A stretch of 64,000 nt of DNA from Halalkalibaculum roseum. Its GTDB lineage: Bacteria > Bacteroidota > Rhodothermia > Balneolales > Balneolaceae. Numbering within the stretch: the stretch's first letter is position 1; every line of letters starts with the position of its first letter. This document shows positions 57,613-64,000 of the stretch, one piece after another. The notes under the pieces are model-generated. The model was not told the origin of the DNA, ran no database searches, and worked only from the letters and a program-made list of their open reading frames with translations. The stretch lies in assembly GCF_011059145.1 (NCBI RefSeq), contig NZ_JAALLT010000002.1, positions 828,177 through 892,176 on the forward strand. The letters are read 5' to 3'. Position numbers and translations under genes: made by a program.

Positions 57613-58152
57613 ATCGGAAGAAGAAGACGACCACGGGGCAATGACGATCGCCCTAATGTTAACGATGAAATAAGAGCATCTAAAGTCCGGGTGATAAAGC
57701 CGGATGAGGGGCACGAAATCGTGCCTATCGATCGTGCCATACAGATTGCAGAATCCTACGATCTCGATTTGGTAGAGGTGGCTCCCGATGCCAAGCCGCC
57801 GGTTTGTAAGGTGATCGATTTCGGAAAGTTCATGTACGAGAAAAAGAAGAAAGAGAAAGAAGCCAAGAAAAAGCAGCATACCGTTCAGGTTAAAGAGTTG
57901 AGATTCCGTCCAAATACGGATGACCATGATCTGGAGTTTAAAACACGGCATGCCCGGGAATTTCTGGAAGGCGGCGACAAGGTTAAAGCTACCGTTCAGT
58001 TTCGGGGACGTGATATGCTTTATACCGAACGCGGTAAAGAGCTTCTACTAGATCTGGCCGAAGAGCTTGAGGATGTCAGTGAAATTGAATCCAAGCCCAA
58101 TATGGAAGGACGACGCATGATTATGATGCTATCGCCCAGTAAGAAAAACTGA
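57613..58152 (+). CDS. infC: Translation initiation factor IF-3, rare ATC start
   Basis: A protein of about 179 residues that binds the 30S subunit and checks initiator codon pairing. The first ATG-like start in frame (GTG 57691) would remove the conserved N-terminal segment. The frame stays open upstream through 'NDEIRASKVRVIKPDEG', preceded by a basic 'GRRRRPRG' stretch, back to a stop at 57601. The only plausible start is ATC at 57613, with AGAGG six bases upstream. E. coli infC uses AUU for autoregulation, so a rare start here fits. It is 20 bp after thrS. Confidence 0.88.
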   Translation: MGRRRRPRGNDDRPNVNDEIRASKVRVIKPDEGHEIVPIDRAIQIAESYDLDLVEVAPDAKPPVCKVIDFGKFMYEKKKKEKEAKKKQHTVQVKELRFRPNTDDHDLEFKTRHAREFLEGGDKVKATVQFRGRDMLYTERGKELLLDLAEELEDVSEIESKPNMEGRRMIMMLSPSKKN

Positions 58153-58180
58153 TCACATATTTCGCTGATTTACCTTTTCG

Positions 58181-58266
58181 CACTAATTACATCTTTATAA
58201 AAAGGTATTGAATATCTAGCCGGCTTCTATGGTTTCTTCGTAAAGGCCATATCAACGTAATTAGTG
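58181..58266 (+). promoter_or_regulatory. Candidate L20 (rpmI-rplT) leader structure
   Basis: CACTAATTAC (58181-58190) and GTAATTAGTG (58257-58266) form a perfect 10-bp long-range stem, 66 nt apart, in the 212-nt gap between infC and rpmI. L20 autoregulates its operon through leader structure in other bacteria; whether this RNA fits that fold is inference. Confidence 0.35.
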
Positions 58267-58364
58267 TCTTCAAATAATTCTTTGATCTCAGTTTAATCTG
58301 AAGGTTATTATTCATATCTTCAAGGCCTTTTAATTCTAAGAAATTTCAAGTAGGTGTTTCACTT

Positions 58365-58565
58365 ATGCCAAAAATGAAATCAAACAGTGGGGCGAAAAAA
58401 CGTTTCAAAGTTACCGGTTCCGGTAAAGTAAAGCGTAAGAAAGCTGGCAAAAGCCATATCCTCACTAAAAAAACGAGCAAAAGGAAGCGTAAACTTGGCA
58501 AAGATACCACGGTCGACAAGACCCAGGAAAAGAATGTCAAGAAGATGATTCCTTATAAGAGCTAA
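58365..58565 (+). CDS. rpmI: 50S ribosomal protein L35
   Basis: A 66-residue basic protein beginning [20 protein letters not shown] and containing '[17 protein letters not shown]', both diagnostic of L35. It has the normal length and an ATG start. It is a component of the large ribosomal subunit, co-transcribed with L20, which starts 35 bp downstream. Confidence 0.95.
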   Translation: MPKMKSNSGAKKRFKVTGSGKVKRKKAGKSHILTKKTSKRKRKLGKDTTVDKTQEKNVKKMIPYKS

Positions 58566-58600
58566 TTAAATTAATCATTAACACTTAAATACTCGACAAA

Positions 58601-58948
58601 ATGCCACGATCTACAAATAATGTGGCTTCCCGTCGCCGTCGCCGCAAGATTCTTAAGCAGGCGAAAGGTTACTGGGGCAGACGTAAGAATGTGTACACCG
58701 TTGCGAAGAATGCGGTTGAACGAGCGATGCAGTATCAATATCGCGATCGTAAAGTTCGCAAACGTGAGTTTAGAAAACTCTGGATCACACGTATCAATGC
58801 AGCTGCCCGTCAAAACGGTACCACCTACTCCAGGCTGATGGGAGCCTTCTCAAAGAAAGATATTCAGATCAACCGTAAGGTCCTCGCTGATCTTGCCGTC
58901 AATGATCCAGAGACTTTTACAGCCCTTGTTAAAGAAGCAGAAAGCTAG
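58601..58948 (+). CDS. rplT: 50S ribosomal protein L20
   Basis: A 115-residue protein of the large subunit, needed early in 50S assembly. It begins [31 protein letters not shown] and has '[21 protein letters not shown]', the family core. In many bacteria L20 represses its own operon by binding the leader mRNA. It is followed by a strong intrinsic terminator. Confidence 0.96.
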   Translation: MPRSTNNVASRRRRRKILKQAKGYWGRRKNVYTVAKNAVERAMQYQYRDRKVRKREFRKLWITRINAAARQNGTTYSRLMGAFSKKDIQINRKVLADLAVNDPETFTALVKEAES

Positions 58949-58970
58949 GGTGTAATGCGTATCATATAAG

Positions 58971-59002
58971 CCGGTCCCGTAAATCACGGGGTCGGTTTTT
59001 TT
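58971..59002 (+). terminator. Rho-independent terminator after rplT
   Basis: A 10-bp stem, CCGGTCCCGT / ACGGGGTCGG (two G-T wobbles), with a 5-base loop followed by seven T residues, ends 54 bp after the L20 stop. Confidence 0.85.
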
Positions 59003-59147
59003 ATTGATGGAGATAAGCCATTTCTATAGTTTTGACCTTGACAACAAATCGGAAACGATTGATTTACTATACCCTCGCAGGTCGGTCATTCTTAATTTCC
59101 TGTGCAACAACAAATACCCTAATTAACCACTGAGAAATATCCAGTAA

Positions 59148-60155
59148 ATGCTTTCAGATATAGAGTCCCTCAAAAATGAAATCAAGCAGTATACCCTCTC
59201 CAATGAGGAGGAACTGGAAAAGTTTCGACTGACGTATTTATCTAGAAAAGGCAAAGTTCAAGCCATGTTCGGGAGAATGGGCGAAGTGCCCAATGAAAAG
59301 AAAGCCGAAGTGGGAAAAGCCATGAACGAGGTAAAAAACCTCGCCCAGAAAATTTACGAAGAAGCTGAAAAAAGGCTGAAGAACCGGCAGGAAACAACAC
59401 AAAAGGCAACAGATGATATTACACTGCCTGCTCCCCCACTACCTATGGGTTCCTACCACCCGCTTACGCAGACCCTGGAAGAGATGAAGGAAATCTTTTA
59501 CCGGCTCGGGTTCACCATTGCAGACGGGCCCGAAATTGAGGACGATTTTCATAATTTTACCGCCCTGAATTTCCCGCCGAACCACCCTGCGCGGGATGAG
59601 CAGGACACTTTTTTTGTGGAGAAGTACGATGACCCTGAAAAGCAGGATCTTGTACTCCGAACCCACACCTCCCCTGTTCAGATACGCCTGATGAAAGAAC
59701 AGGAACCCCCGATCCGTGCCATCATGCCCGGCCGGGTATATCGCAACGAAGCGGTAACTCCAAAATCATATTTTCTTTTTCACCAGGTTGAAGCCCTGTA
59801 TGTGGATACTGATGTAAGCGTGGCAGACTTAAAGGAGACACTGATCAGTTTTGCCCGCCTGATGTTCGGAACCGATGTAAAATACCGCATCCGTCCAGGC
59901 TTTTTTCCTTTTACAGAACCCAGCCTCGAAATGGATATCTGGTGGGAAACCGATGGAAGCGGAAAGTGGCTTGAAATTCTTGGGTCCGGTATGGTTGACC
60001 CCAATGTCTTTAAGTCCGTTGACATCGATCCGGAAAAGTATACCGGTTTTGCGTGGGGCATGGGCGTTGAACGTATTGCCATGCTTCGACATGGCATGGA
60101 TGACATCCGCGTTTTTTATGACAATGATATACGATTCCTGGAGCAATTTAAGTAA
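59148..60155 (+). CDS. pheS: Phenylalanine-tRNA ligase alpha subunit
   Basis: A 335-residue class II synthetase catalytic subunit. An N-terminal coiled coil (1-95) is followed by the core with 'GSYHPLTQTLEEMKEIF', 'FHQVEALYVD', 'RIRPGFFPFTEPSLEMDIWW' and C-terminal 'GMGVERIAMLRHGMDDIR' (motif 3). It forms an alpha2-beta2 enzyme with PheT, encoded 70 bp downstream. Confidence 0.96.
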   Translation: MLSDIESLKNEIKQYTLSNEEELEKFRLTYLSRKGKVQAMFGRMGEVPNEKKAEVGKAMNEVKNLAQKIYEEAEKRLKNRQETTQKATDDITLPAPPLPMGSYHPLTQTLEEMKEIFYRLGFTIADGPEIEDDFHNFTALNFPPNHPARDEQDTFFVEKYDDPEKQDLVLRTHTSPVQIRLMKEQEPPIRAIMPGRVYRNEAVTPKSYFLFHQVEALYVDTDVSVADLKETLISFARLMFGTDVKYRIRPGFFPFTEPSLEMDIWWETDGSGKWLEILGSGMVDPNVFKSVDIDPEKYTGFAWGMGVERIAMLRHGMDDIRVFYDNDIRFLEQFK

Positions 60156-60225
60156 ATCAAGTTACAGCCTGCGGCAGGAACCGTAGTGATATTTTTTGAA
60201 AGTTTAAATACAGAGTTATCGAATA

Positions 60226-62631
60226 ATGAACATATCCTATAACTGGCTTAAAGATTTTATTGACCTTGAACTGGGCCCTGAAGAGACAGCAGAGAAACTT
60301 ACGCTTATCGGGCTGGAAGTAGAAAGCGTAGAAGAATACGGATCCTCGCTGGATGGGGTTATAGTAGGTGAAGTTCTTGACGTAAGCGATCACCCGAATG
60401 CCGACCGCCTACGCATCTGTAAGGTTGATACCGGTTCTGAAAAGCTCCAGATCATATGTGGGGCAGACAATGTTGCCAAAGGACAAAAAGTACCGGTAGC
60501 TACAGTAGGAACAACACTCCCTGTTAAGCTGGAAGATGGCAGCAATCTCAAAATTAAAAAGGCCAAACTGCGTGGGGAAGAATCGAAAGGCATGATTTGC
60601 GCAGAGGATGAGCTCGGACTCGGTACCGACCATGATGGCATTATGGTTCTTGACGAGAACCTGAAGATAGGCAAACCGGTCAATGAAATTTTTGATCTCT
60701 ATACCGACTACATATTTGATATTGCTATTACACCCAATCGCCCTGATGCGACCTGTCACCTCGGAGTTGCCCGTGATCTGGCTGCAGCACTTAATCTGGA
60801 TTTAAAGAAACCCTATCAAACAGAATTTGAGGATCAAGGTTCGCTCTCAGATTTTGAAATAAGTATAAAAAACCCGAAGAAATGTCCACGGTACGTGGGA
60901 AAGATTATCAGAGATGTTACCATTGAGGAATCTCCCAAATGGCTAAAAGATCGTTTGAAAGCCATCGGGGTTCGTCCCGTCAATAACGTAGTAGATGCAA
61001 CAAACTACGTAATGTATGAAATGGGACAGCCTCTTCATGCTTTTGACATGAATACCTTAAAGGGCAACCAGATCATCGTCCGGGATTATGAGAAAGAAAT
61101 TAGCTTTGAAACACTCGATCATGTTAAAAGAGACTGCTCACCGGGTACACTGTTCATTTGCGATGCAGAAGAGCCGGTAGCCATTGCCGGAATTATGGGC
61201 GGTGTAGATTCGGAAGTCAGTGACGACACTTCCGACATCCTGCTGGAAAGTGCCTATTTCGATCCCGGTACTATCCGGAAGACAGCCAAGGAACAAACTC
61301 TGCAAACCGATGCTTCCTATCGCTTTGAGCGGGGTATCGACCCGGAAATGCAGCGTACAGCCGCTGAACACGCTGCAAAACTAATTGCCGATTTGACCGG
61401 CGGTAATATGGAGGAAACGTGCAGTGATGTGCATCCCAAAAAAGCTGAAATACGGGAGTTAAACCTGCGCAAAAGCTATGTAAACCGCCTGCTTGGCACT
61501 GAATTTGACATTGCAGAAATTGATACCCTCCTGAATGGATTGGAACTTGAAGAGCTTGATAGAAGTGAAGATGCCATACACTATCGTATCCCAACCTTCC
61601 GTCCCGACCTGGAACGTGAAGTCGATCTTATTGAGGAAGTGGGTCGCCTATATGACTACAATAATATTGAAGCTCCGAAACATACGCGCTTTACCTCACC
61701 CGAACCTATTAATGACTGGGAAAAACTTAAATCCAAGGCCAAGCGAACTGCCAGCGGACTTCGTTTTAGAGAGATCTATAGCAATTCATTGATGCCTGAT
61801 AAAGATGCTGAATTACTCGGAGATCTGGATGAAATGATTCATACATTGAATCCCATCTCTACCGATATGACTACTCTCCGCCCTTCCCTGTTGTATGGAT
61901 TCCTAAAATCGGTAGCCTATAATTTCAATAGAAATGCTAAGGGTGTTCGCTTCTTTGAAGTGGGTAACGTATTTGAAAAAGCCAAGTCGGGAACCTATCA
62001 CCATAATATTCAGGAAGAGACCAACCTGCTTATGGGACTGGCAGGCTTCAAACATATTGACCACTGGAAGACGGAACCTGAATTATACGACATTTTTGAC
62101 CTGAAAGCTTCACTGCACAGCTTCCTTAAACAGTTTGTTCCTGAAGAGTCAATTAATACTTCCCAGGAGGGAAACGAACTGCATTATTCTATAAATGACA
62201 AACCGATCGGAAGGCTGTTCCAAGTAGACGAGCAACTCCTGGAGGTCTACGAGATCAAACAACCTGCTTTCACGGCTGAGATTTCACTAAGCCGAATGTC
62301 AAAAGCCCTGGAAAGTGCTGAAGAGAAAGGTTACGAACCGGTACCTAAATTCCCCTCATTTGACTTTGATTTTGCCGTCATTGTGGACGCGGATGTCCCG
62401 GCTGGCAAGCTGTTAAAAACCATCGAAGAGCATGCCAGCGATTCACTAAAAGAGCTGGACATCTTTGACGTATTTGAGGGCGAATCTCTAGGTAAAAACA
62501 AGAAGAGTCTTGCCTTCCGTCTCTCCTTCGTTGATAAAAATAAAACATTGACTATCAACGAAGTAGAACCTATAATTGAAAAGGTACTTAAGGCACTGGA
62601 TAAAAATTATTCAGCTAAATTACGATCCTAA
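60226..62631 (+). CDS. pheT: Phenylalanine-tRNA ligase beta subunit
   Basis: An 801-residue subunit of PheRS. It begins MNISYNWLKDFIDL, has an N-terminal tRNA-binding OB domain ('VGEVLDVSDHPNADRLRICKV'), B3/B4 editing region ('PRYVGKIIRDVTIEESP', 'AFDMNTLKG'), the core domain ('REVDLIEEVGRLYDYNNIE'), and a C-terminal ferredoxin-like anticodon domain ('FPSFDFDFAVIVDADVPAGKL'). Normal length. Confidence 0.95.
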   Translation: MNISYNWLKDFIDLELGPEETAEKLTLIGLEVESVEEYGSSLDGVIVGEVLDVSDHPNADRLRICKVDTGSEKLQIICGADNVAKGQKVPVATVGTTLPVKLEDGSNLKIKKAKLRGEESKGMICAEDELGLGTDHDGIMVLDENLKIGKPVNEIFDLYTDYIFDIAITPNRPDATCHLGVARDLAAALNLDLKKPYQTEFEDQGSLSDFEISIKNPKKCPRYVGKIIRDVTIEESPKWLKDRLKAIGVRPVNNVVDATNYVMYEMGQPLHAFDMNTLKGNQIIVRDYEKEISFETLDHVKRDCSPGTLFICDAEEPVAIAGIMGGVDSEVSDDTSDILLESAYFDPGTIRKTAKEQTLQTDASYRFERGIDPEMQRTAAEHAAKLIADLTGGNMEETCSDVHPKKAEIRELNLRKSYVNRLLGTEFDIAEIDTLLNGLELEELDRSEDAIHYRIPTFRPDLEREVDLIEEVGRLYDYNNIEAPKHTRFTSPEPINDWEKLKSKAKRTASGLRFREIYSNSLMPDKDAELLGDLDEMIHTLNPISTDMTTLRPSLLYGFLKSVAYNFNRNAKGVRFFEVGNVFEKAKSGTYHHNIQEETNLLMGLAGFKHIDHWKTEPELYDIFDLKASLHSFLKQFVPEESINTSQEGNELHYSINDKPIGRLFQVDEQLLEVYEIKQPAFTAEISLSRMSKALESAEEKGYEPVPKFPSFDFDFAVIVDADVPAGKLLKTIEEHASDSLKELDIFDVFEGESLGKNKKSLAFRLSFVDKNKTLTINEVEPIIEKVLKALDKNYSAKLRS

Positions 62632-62641
62632 TTATCAAGGC

Positions 62642-62899
62642 TTGCTTTCGAACGACAGTCCACATAATGAGCAATTTCAAAGGCTGCTTGACCAGATCAG
62701 GGATGAAGTCGATTCGCTGAAAAATCAGGTGAAGAGTCTGAAGAAAGAAAACTCACAACTCAAAGACCAAATCAAGGAAATTCAGGAGGGTCAGACAGAT
62801 ATTTATTCCGCTATTTCGGAAACCGAACGCATGGCGCTTCGCCATCAGGTTTTGGGCCTCATTTCCAAGATCGATGAACACCTCGAGGACGGACAATGA
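62642..62899 (+). CDS. Small coiled-coil protein, ZapB-like, upstream of zapA
   Basis: A protein of about 85 residues, nearly all coiled coil: 'FQRLLDQIRDEVDSLKNQVK' and 'SLKKENSQLKDQIKEIQEGQ', as in cell-division ZapB/septum-associated proteins. Start uncertain: there is no ATG in frame near pheT, and I took the TTG at 62642, with AAGG just upstream. A longer reading from a TTG at 62576 would overlap pheT. It overlaps zapA by 4 bp (ATGA), so I infer a functional link with ZapA in division. Confidence 0.6.
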   Translation: MLSNDSPHNEQFQRLLDQIRDEVDSLKNQVKSLKKENSQLKDQIKEIQEGQTDIYSAISETERMALRHQVLGLISKIDEHLEDGQ

Positions 62900-63189
62900 A
62901 ATCCATCAAGATCACCATATTAGGCAAGCAGTATCCCCTCAAAGTTGAGGACTCTGAAGTCGAGACGATGATGCGTATTTCCCAGTATGTGGATGAGAAG
63001 TTTCGCCAGTATAAAAAAGAACTGAGTAAACAGCCCGAGGCAACAGTAATGGTCCTGGCTGCCTTAAGTATCGCCGAAGAGCTCTTCGAAGAAAGACGAC
63101 GAAACCGGGAGCTGAACCAGCAGGATGACAAAGTACTGCAAGGGGTTAACAAGTCGCTTGAGAGTCTGATTGAGGAGATTCAAAGCTAA
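62896..63189 (+). CDS. zapA: Cell division protein ZapA
   Basis: A 97-residue protein with the ZapA N-terminal domain 'MKSIKITILGKQYPLKVEDSEVETMMRISQYVDEKF' and a C-terminal coiled coil ('LNQQDDKVLQGVNKSLESLIEEI'). ZapA binds and bundles FtsZ filaments at the division site. It is coupled to the upstream coiled-coil gene by overlap. A 6S RNA gene commonly follows zapA in Gram-negatives. Confidence 0.88.
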   Translation: MKSIKITILGKQYPLKVEDSEVETMMRISQYVDEKFRQYKKELSKQPEATVMVLAALSIAEELFEERRRNRELNQQDDKVLQGVNKSLESLIEEIQS

Positions 63190-63194
63190 GCTCT

Positions 63195-63330
63195 TGCATA
63201 TCAAAGAAGTTCAAGGATAATTACCCACCGGTGTTCAGATTTATCAGTATGCTCCAATAACATAAGCCAATCAACGGTGGTGCAACTACCTCGGAGCCGG
63301 AGCCAAATTATATGGTATTGTTCATTTTTG
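63195..63330 (+). ncRNA. ssrS: Candidate 6S RNA
   Basis: A gene-free segment directly after zapA, the usual 6S locus in several Gram-negative groups. It can fold: CCACCG (around 63224) pairs with CGGTGG (around 63277), and a hairpin GGTGG-TGCAA-CTACC follows. I could not verify the closing stem or the central bubble, so this rests mainly on position. Confidence 0.3.
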
Positions 63331-63357
63331 GATGGCCAAAAACGAACCAAAAAACCA

Positions 63358-63456
63358 TTGGGGGTATTGAGATATTGTTCAAACTATAGTTGTTTCTAAA
63401 ACTGTGCTATTCCACACTAAATGCTTCTTCATTTGACTTTCCCGCAATACCCCCAA
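63358..63456. repeat. 12-bp perfect inverted repeat around a 75-bp core
   Basis: TTGGGGGTATTG (63358-63369) and CAATACCCCCAA (63445-63456) are perfectly complementary. They could be the ends of a small MITE-like element or a long RNA stem. No flanking target duplication was seen. Confidence 0.45.
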
Positions 63457-63666
63457 ACCCCTTACCATTAATACCTAGCTATATAAATTAAGCCAAACGT
63501 TTCATGAGCAACATTTACGAATAGAATTCCACCTAATACTCTGAGGGTGTCGTACTCCTGTCCGTTTAATGCTAGATTTACACTCTTTTACCCACTTCTT
63601 GAAATGACGATCACAATTTAGTTAAAAGGCCAAATTTAATTCGAAATACAGCACTGTCTGAACGGA

Positions 63667-63695
63667 TGAGATCCCTCCACTGGCGGTCGGGATGA
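63667..63695. repeat. REP-like extragenic palindrome
   Basis: The segment runs GAGATCCCTCC...GGTCGGGATGAC, a GATCCC/GGGATG hairpin-forming unit of the kind dispersed between genes in many Bacteroidota-related genomes (recognised from memory). Only one copy is in this window. Confidence 0.4.
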
Positions 63696-64000
63696 CACCT
63701 TTAAGGTTAGTGAATTAGTGTAGAAATCTAACTTAAGTATCTTAACCGCACTTGGAGTTGTGAAGCAGATGATTACGGAGGATACATGCAGGCAAGTGGT
63801 TGTAAAAACACACCGATGAGATATTTAAAGCAGCTGATAAACCGTAAGGATCTTTGTTTTTACTCTTGCCAAATGTATCCACCGTTCTGCCGAGCAAATC
63901 CTGGCGGCGTTTTTTGTGATACTTTTGGACGCCCAAGAGTATCATACAGTGTGATGAACCATTATTACCAAATTTTTACCCAAAAACCCTTTTAGAATTT

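Larger units (their letters stand above)
63190..64000. other. Right-end gene-free region
   Basis: 811 bp with no credible protein gene. Two short ORFs (63742-63945 minus and 63786-63995 plus) overlap each other and show no family pattern. It contains the 6S candidate, a 12-bp inverted repeat and a REP-like element. Confidence 0.6.

Noticed and set aside
63742..63995. Two overlapping short reading frames at the right end
   Set aside because: They overlap on opposite strands with no ribosome site or family pattern.

Overview
The window looks like a chromosomal segment of a Balneolota/Rhodothermota-type bacterium (Bacteroidota-related, Gram-negative, moderate GC). This assignment is an inference from protein character: lipoproteins and outer-membrane-type proteins, an IF-3 with a rare start codon, and a Bacteroidota-like ZapA and ribosomal-protein block. 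No rRNA or tRNA gene was found that could fix the taxonomy.

Layout. (1) 1-3239: the end of a membrane protein and an RND/MMPL exporter. (2) About 3.4-55.4 kb: a long accessory block devoted to anoxia, redox, energy and general stress. From left to right it holds an APH/P-loop kinase; an operon of orphan CheB-like protein, universal stress protein and Ca-type P-ATPase; a giant cyclic beta-glucan synthase with a DUF5335 gene; a GlsB/YeaQ-type membrane protein; a GCS2-CBS fusion; a Tll0287-like haem lipoprotein; SnoaL-like, DUF6567-like and 8-TM proteins; a phosphoribosyltransferase; a cytochrome c/barrel fusion with a pentahaem cytochrome; an ECF sigma factor; a class II ribonucleotide reductase flanked by two MgtC/DUF4010 paralogues; a complete N-type ATPase operon (atpDCQRBEFAG) behind PEP synthase, an SDR, DUF2892 and Hsp20; a NarL/FixJ-family response regulator with a PAS histidine kinase; two DUF892 proteins; a second universal stress protein; a degenerate alpha/beta hydrolase; and DUF2267, DUF2231 and OB-fold-like envelope proteins. 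(3) 55.6-63.2 kb: the housekeeping block thrS-infC-rpmI-rplT-pheS-pheT-(coiled coil)-zapA. (4) 63.2-64 kb: non-coding, with a candidate 6S RNA and repeat-like elements.

How it works together. Two observations tie region 2 into one system. First, the second PAS domain of the kinase (46652-48106) carries both residues that bind haem and sense O2 in FixL: His199, with Arg exactly 20 residues later. It therefore looks like a haem oxygen sensor paired with its own LuxR-type regulator. Second, a 19-bp imperfect palindrome, consensus TGTARGGRAWTTCCCTACA (TGTA-N11-TACA), recurs about 57-140 bp upstream of at least a dozen transcription units throughout region 2, on both strands. I found it in none of the gaps between the flanking housekeeping genes. 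The gene content (Usp, Hsp20, P-type ATPase, class II RNR, phosphoribosyltransferase, APH/P-loop kinase, CBS protein, two-component pair) closely parallels the mycobacterial DosR dormancy regulon. I infer a self-contained, oxygen-responsive dormancy/energy-maintenance regulon, clustered in one chromosomal island, in a phylum where such a system is, as far as I know, not described.
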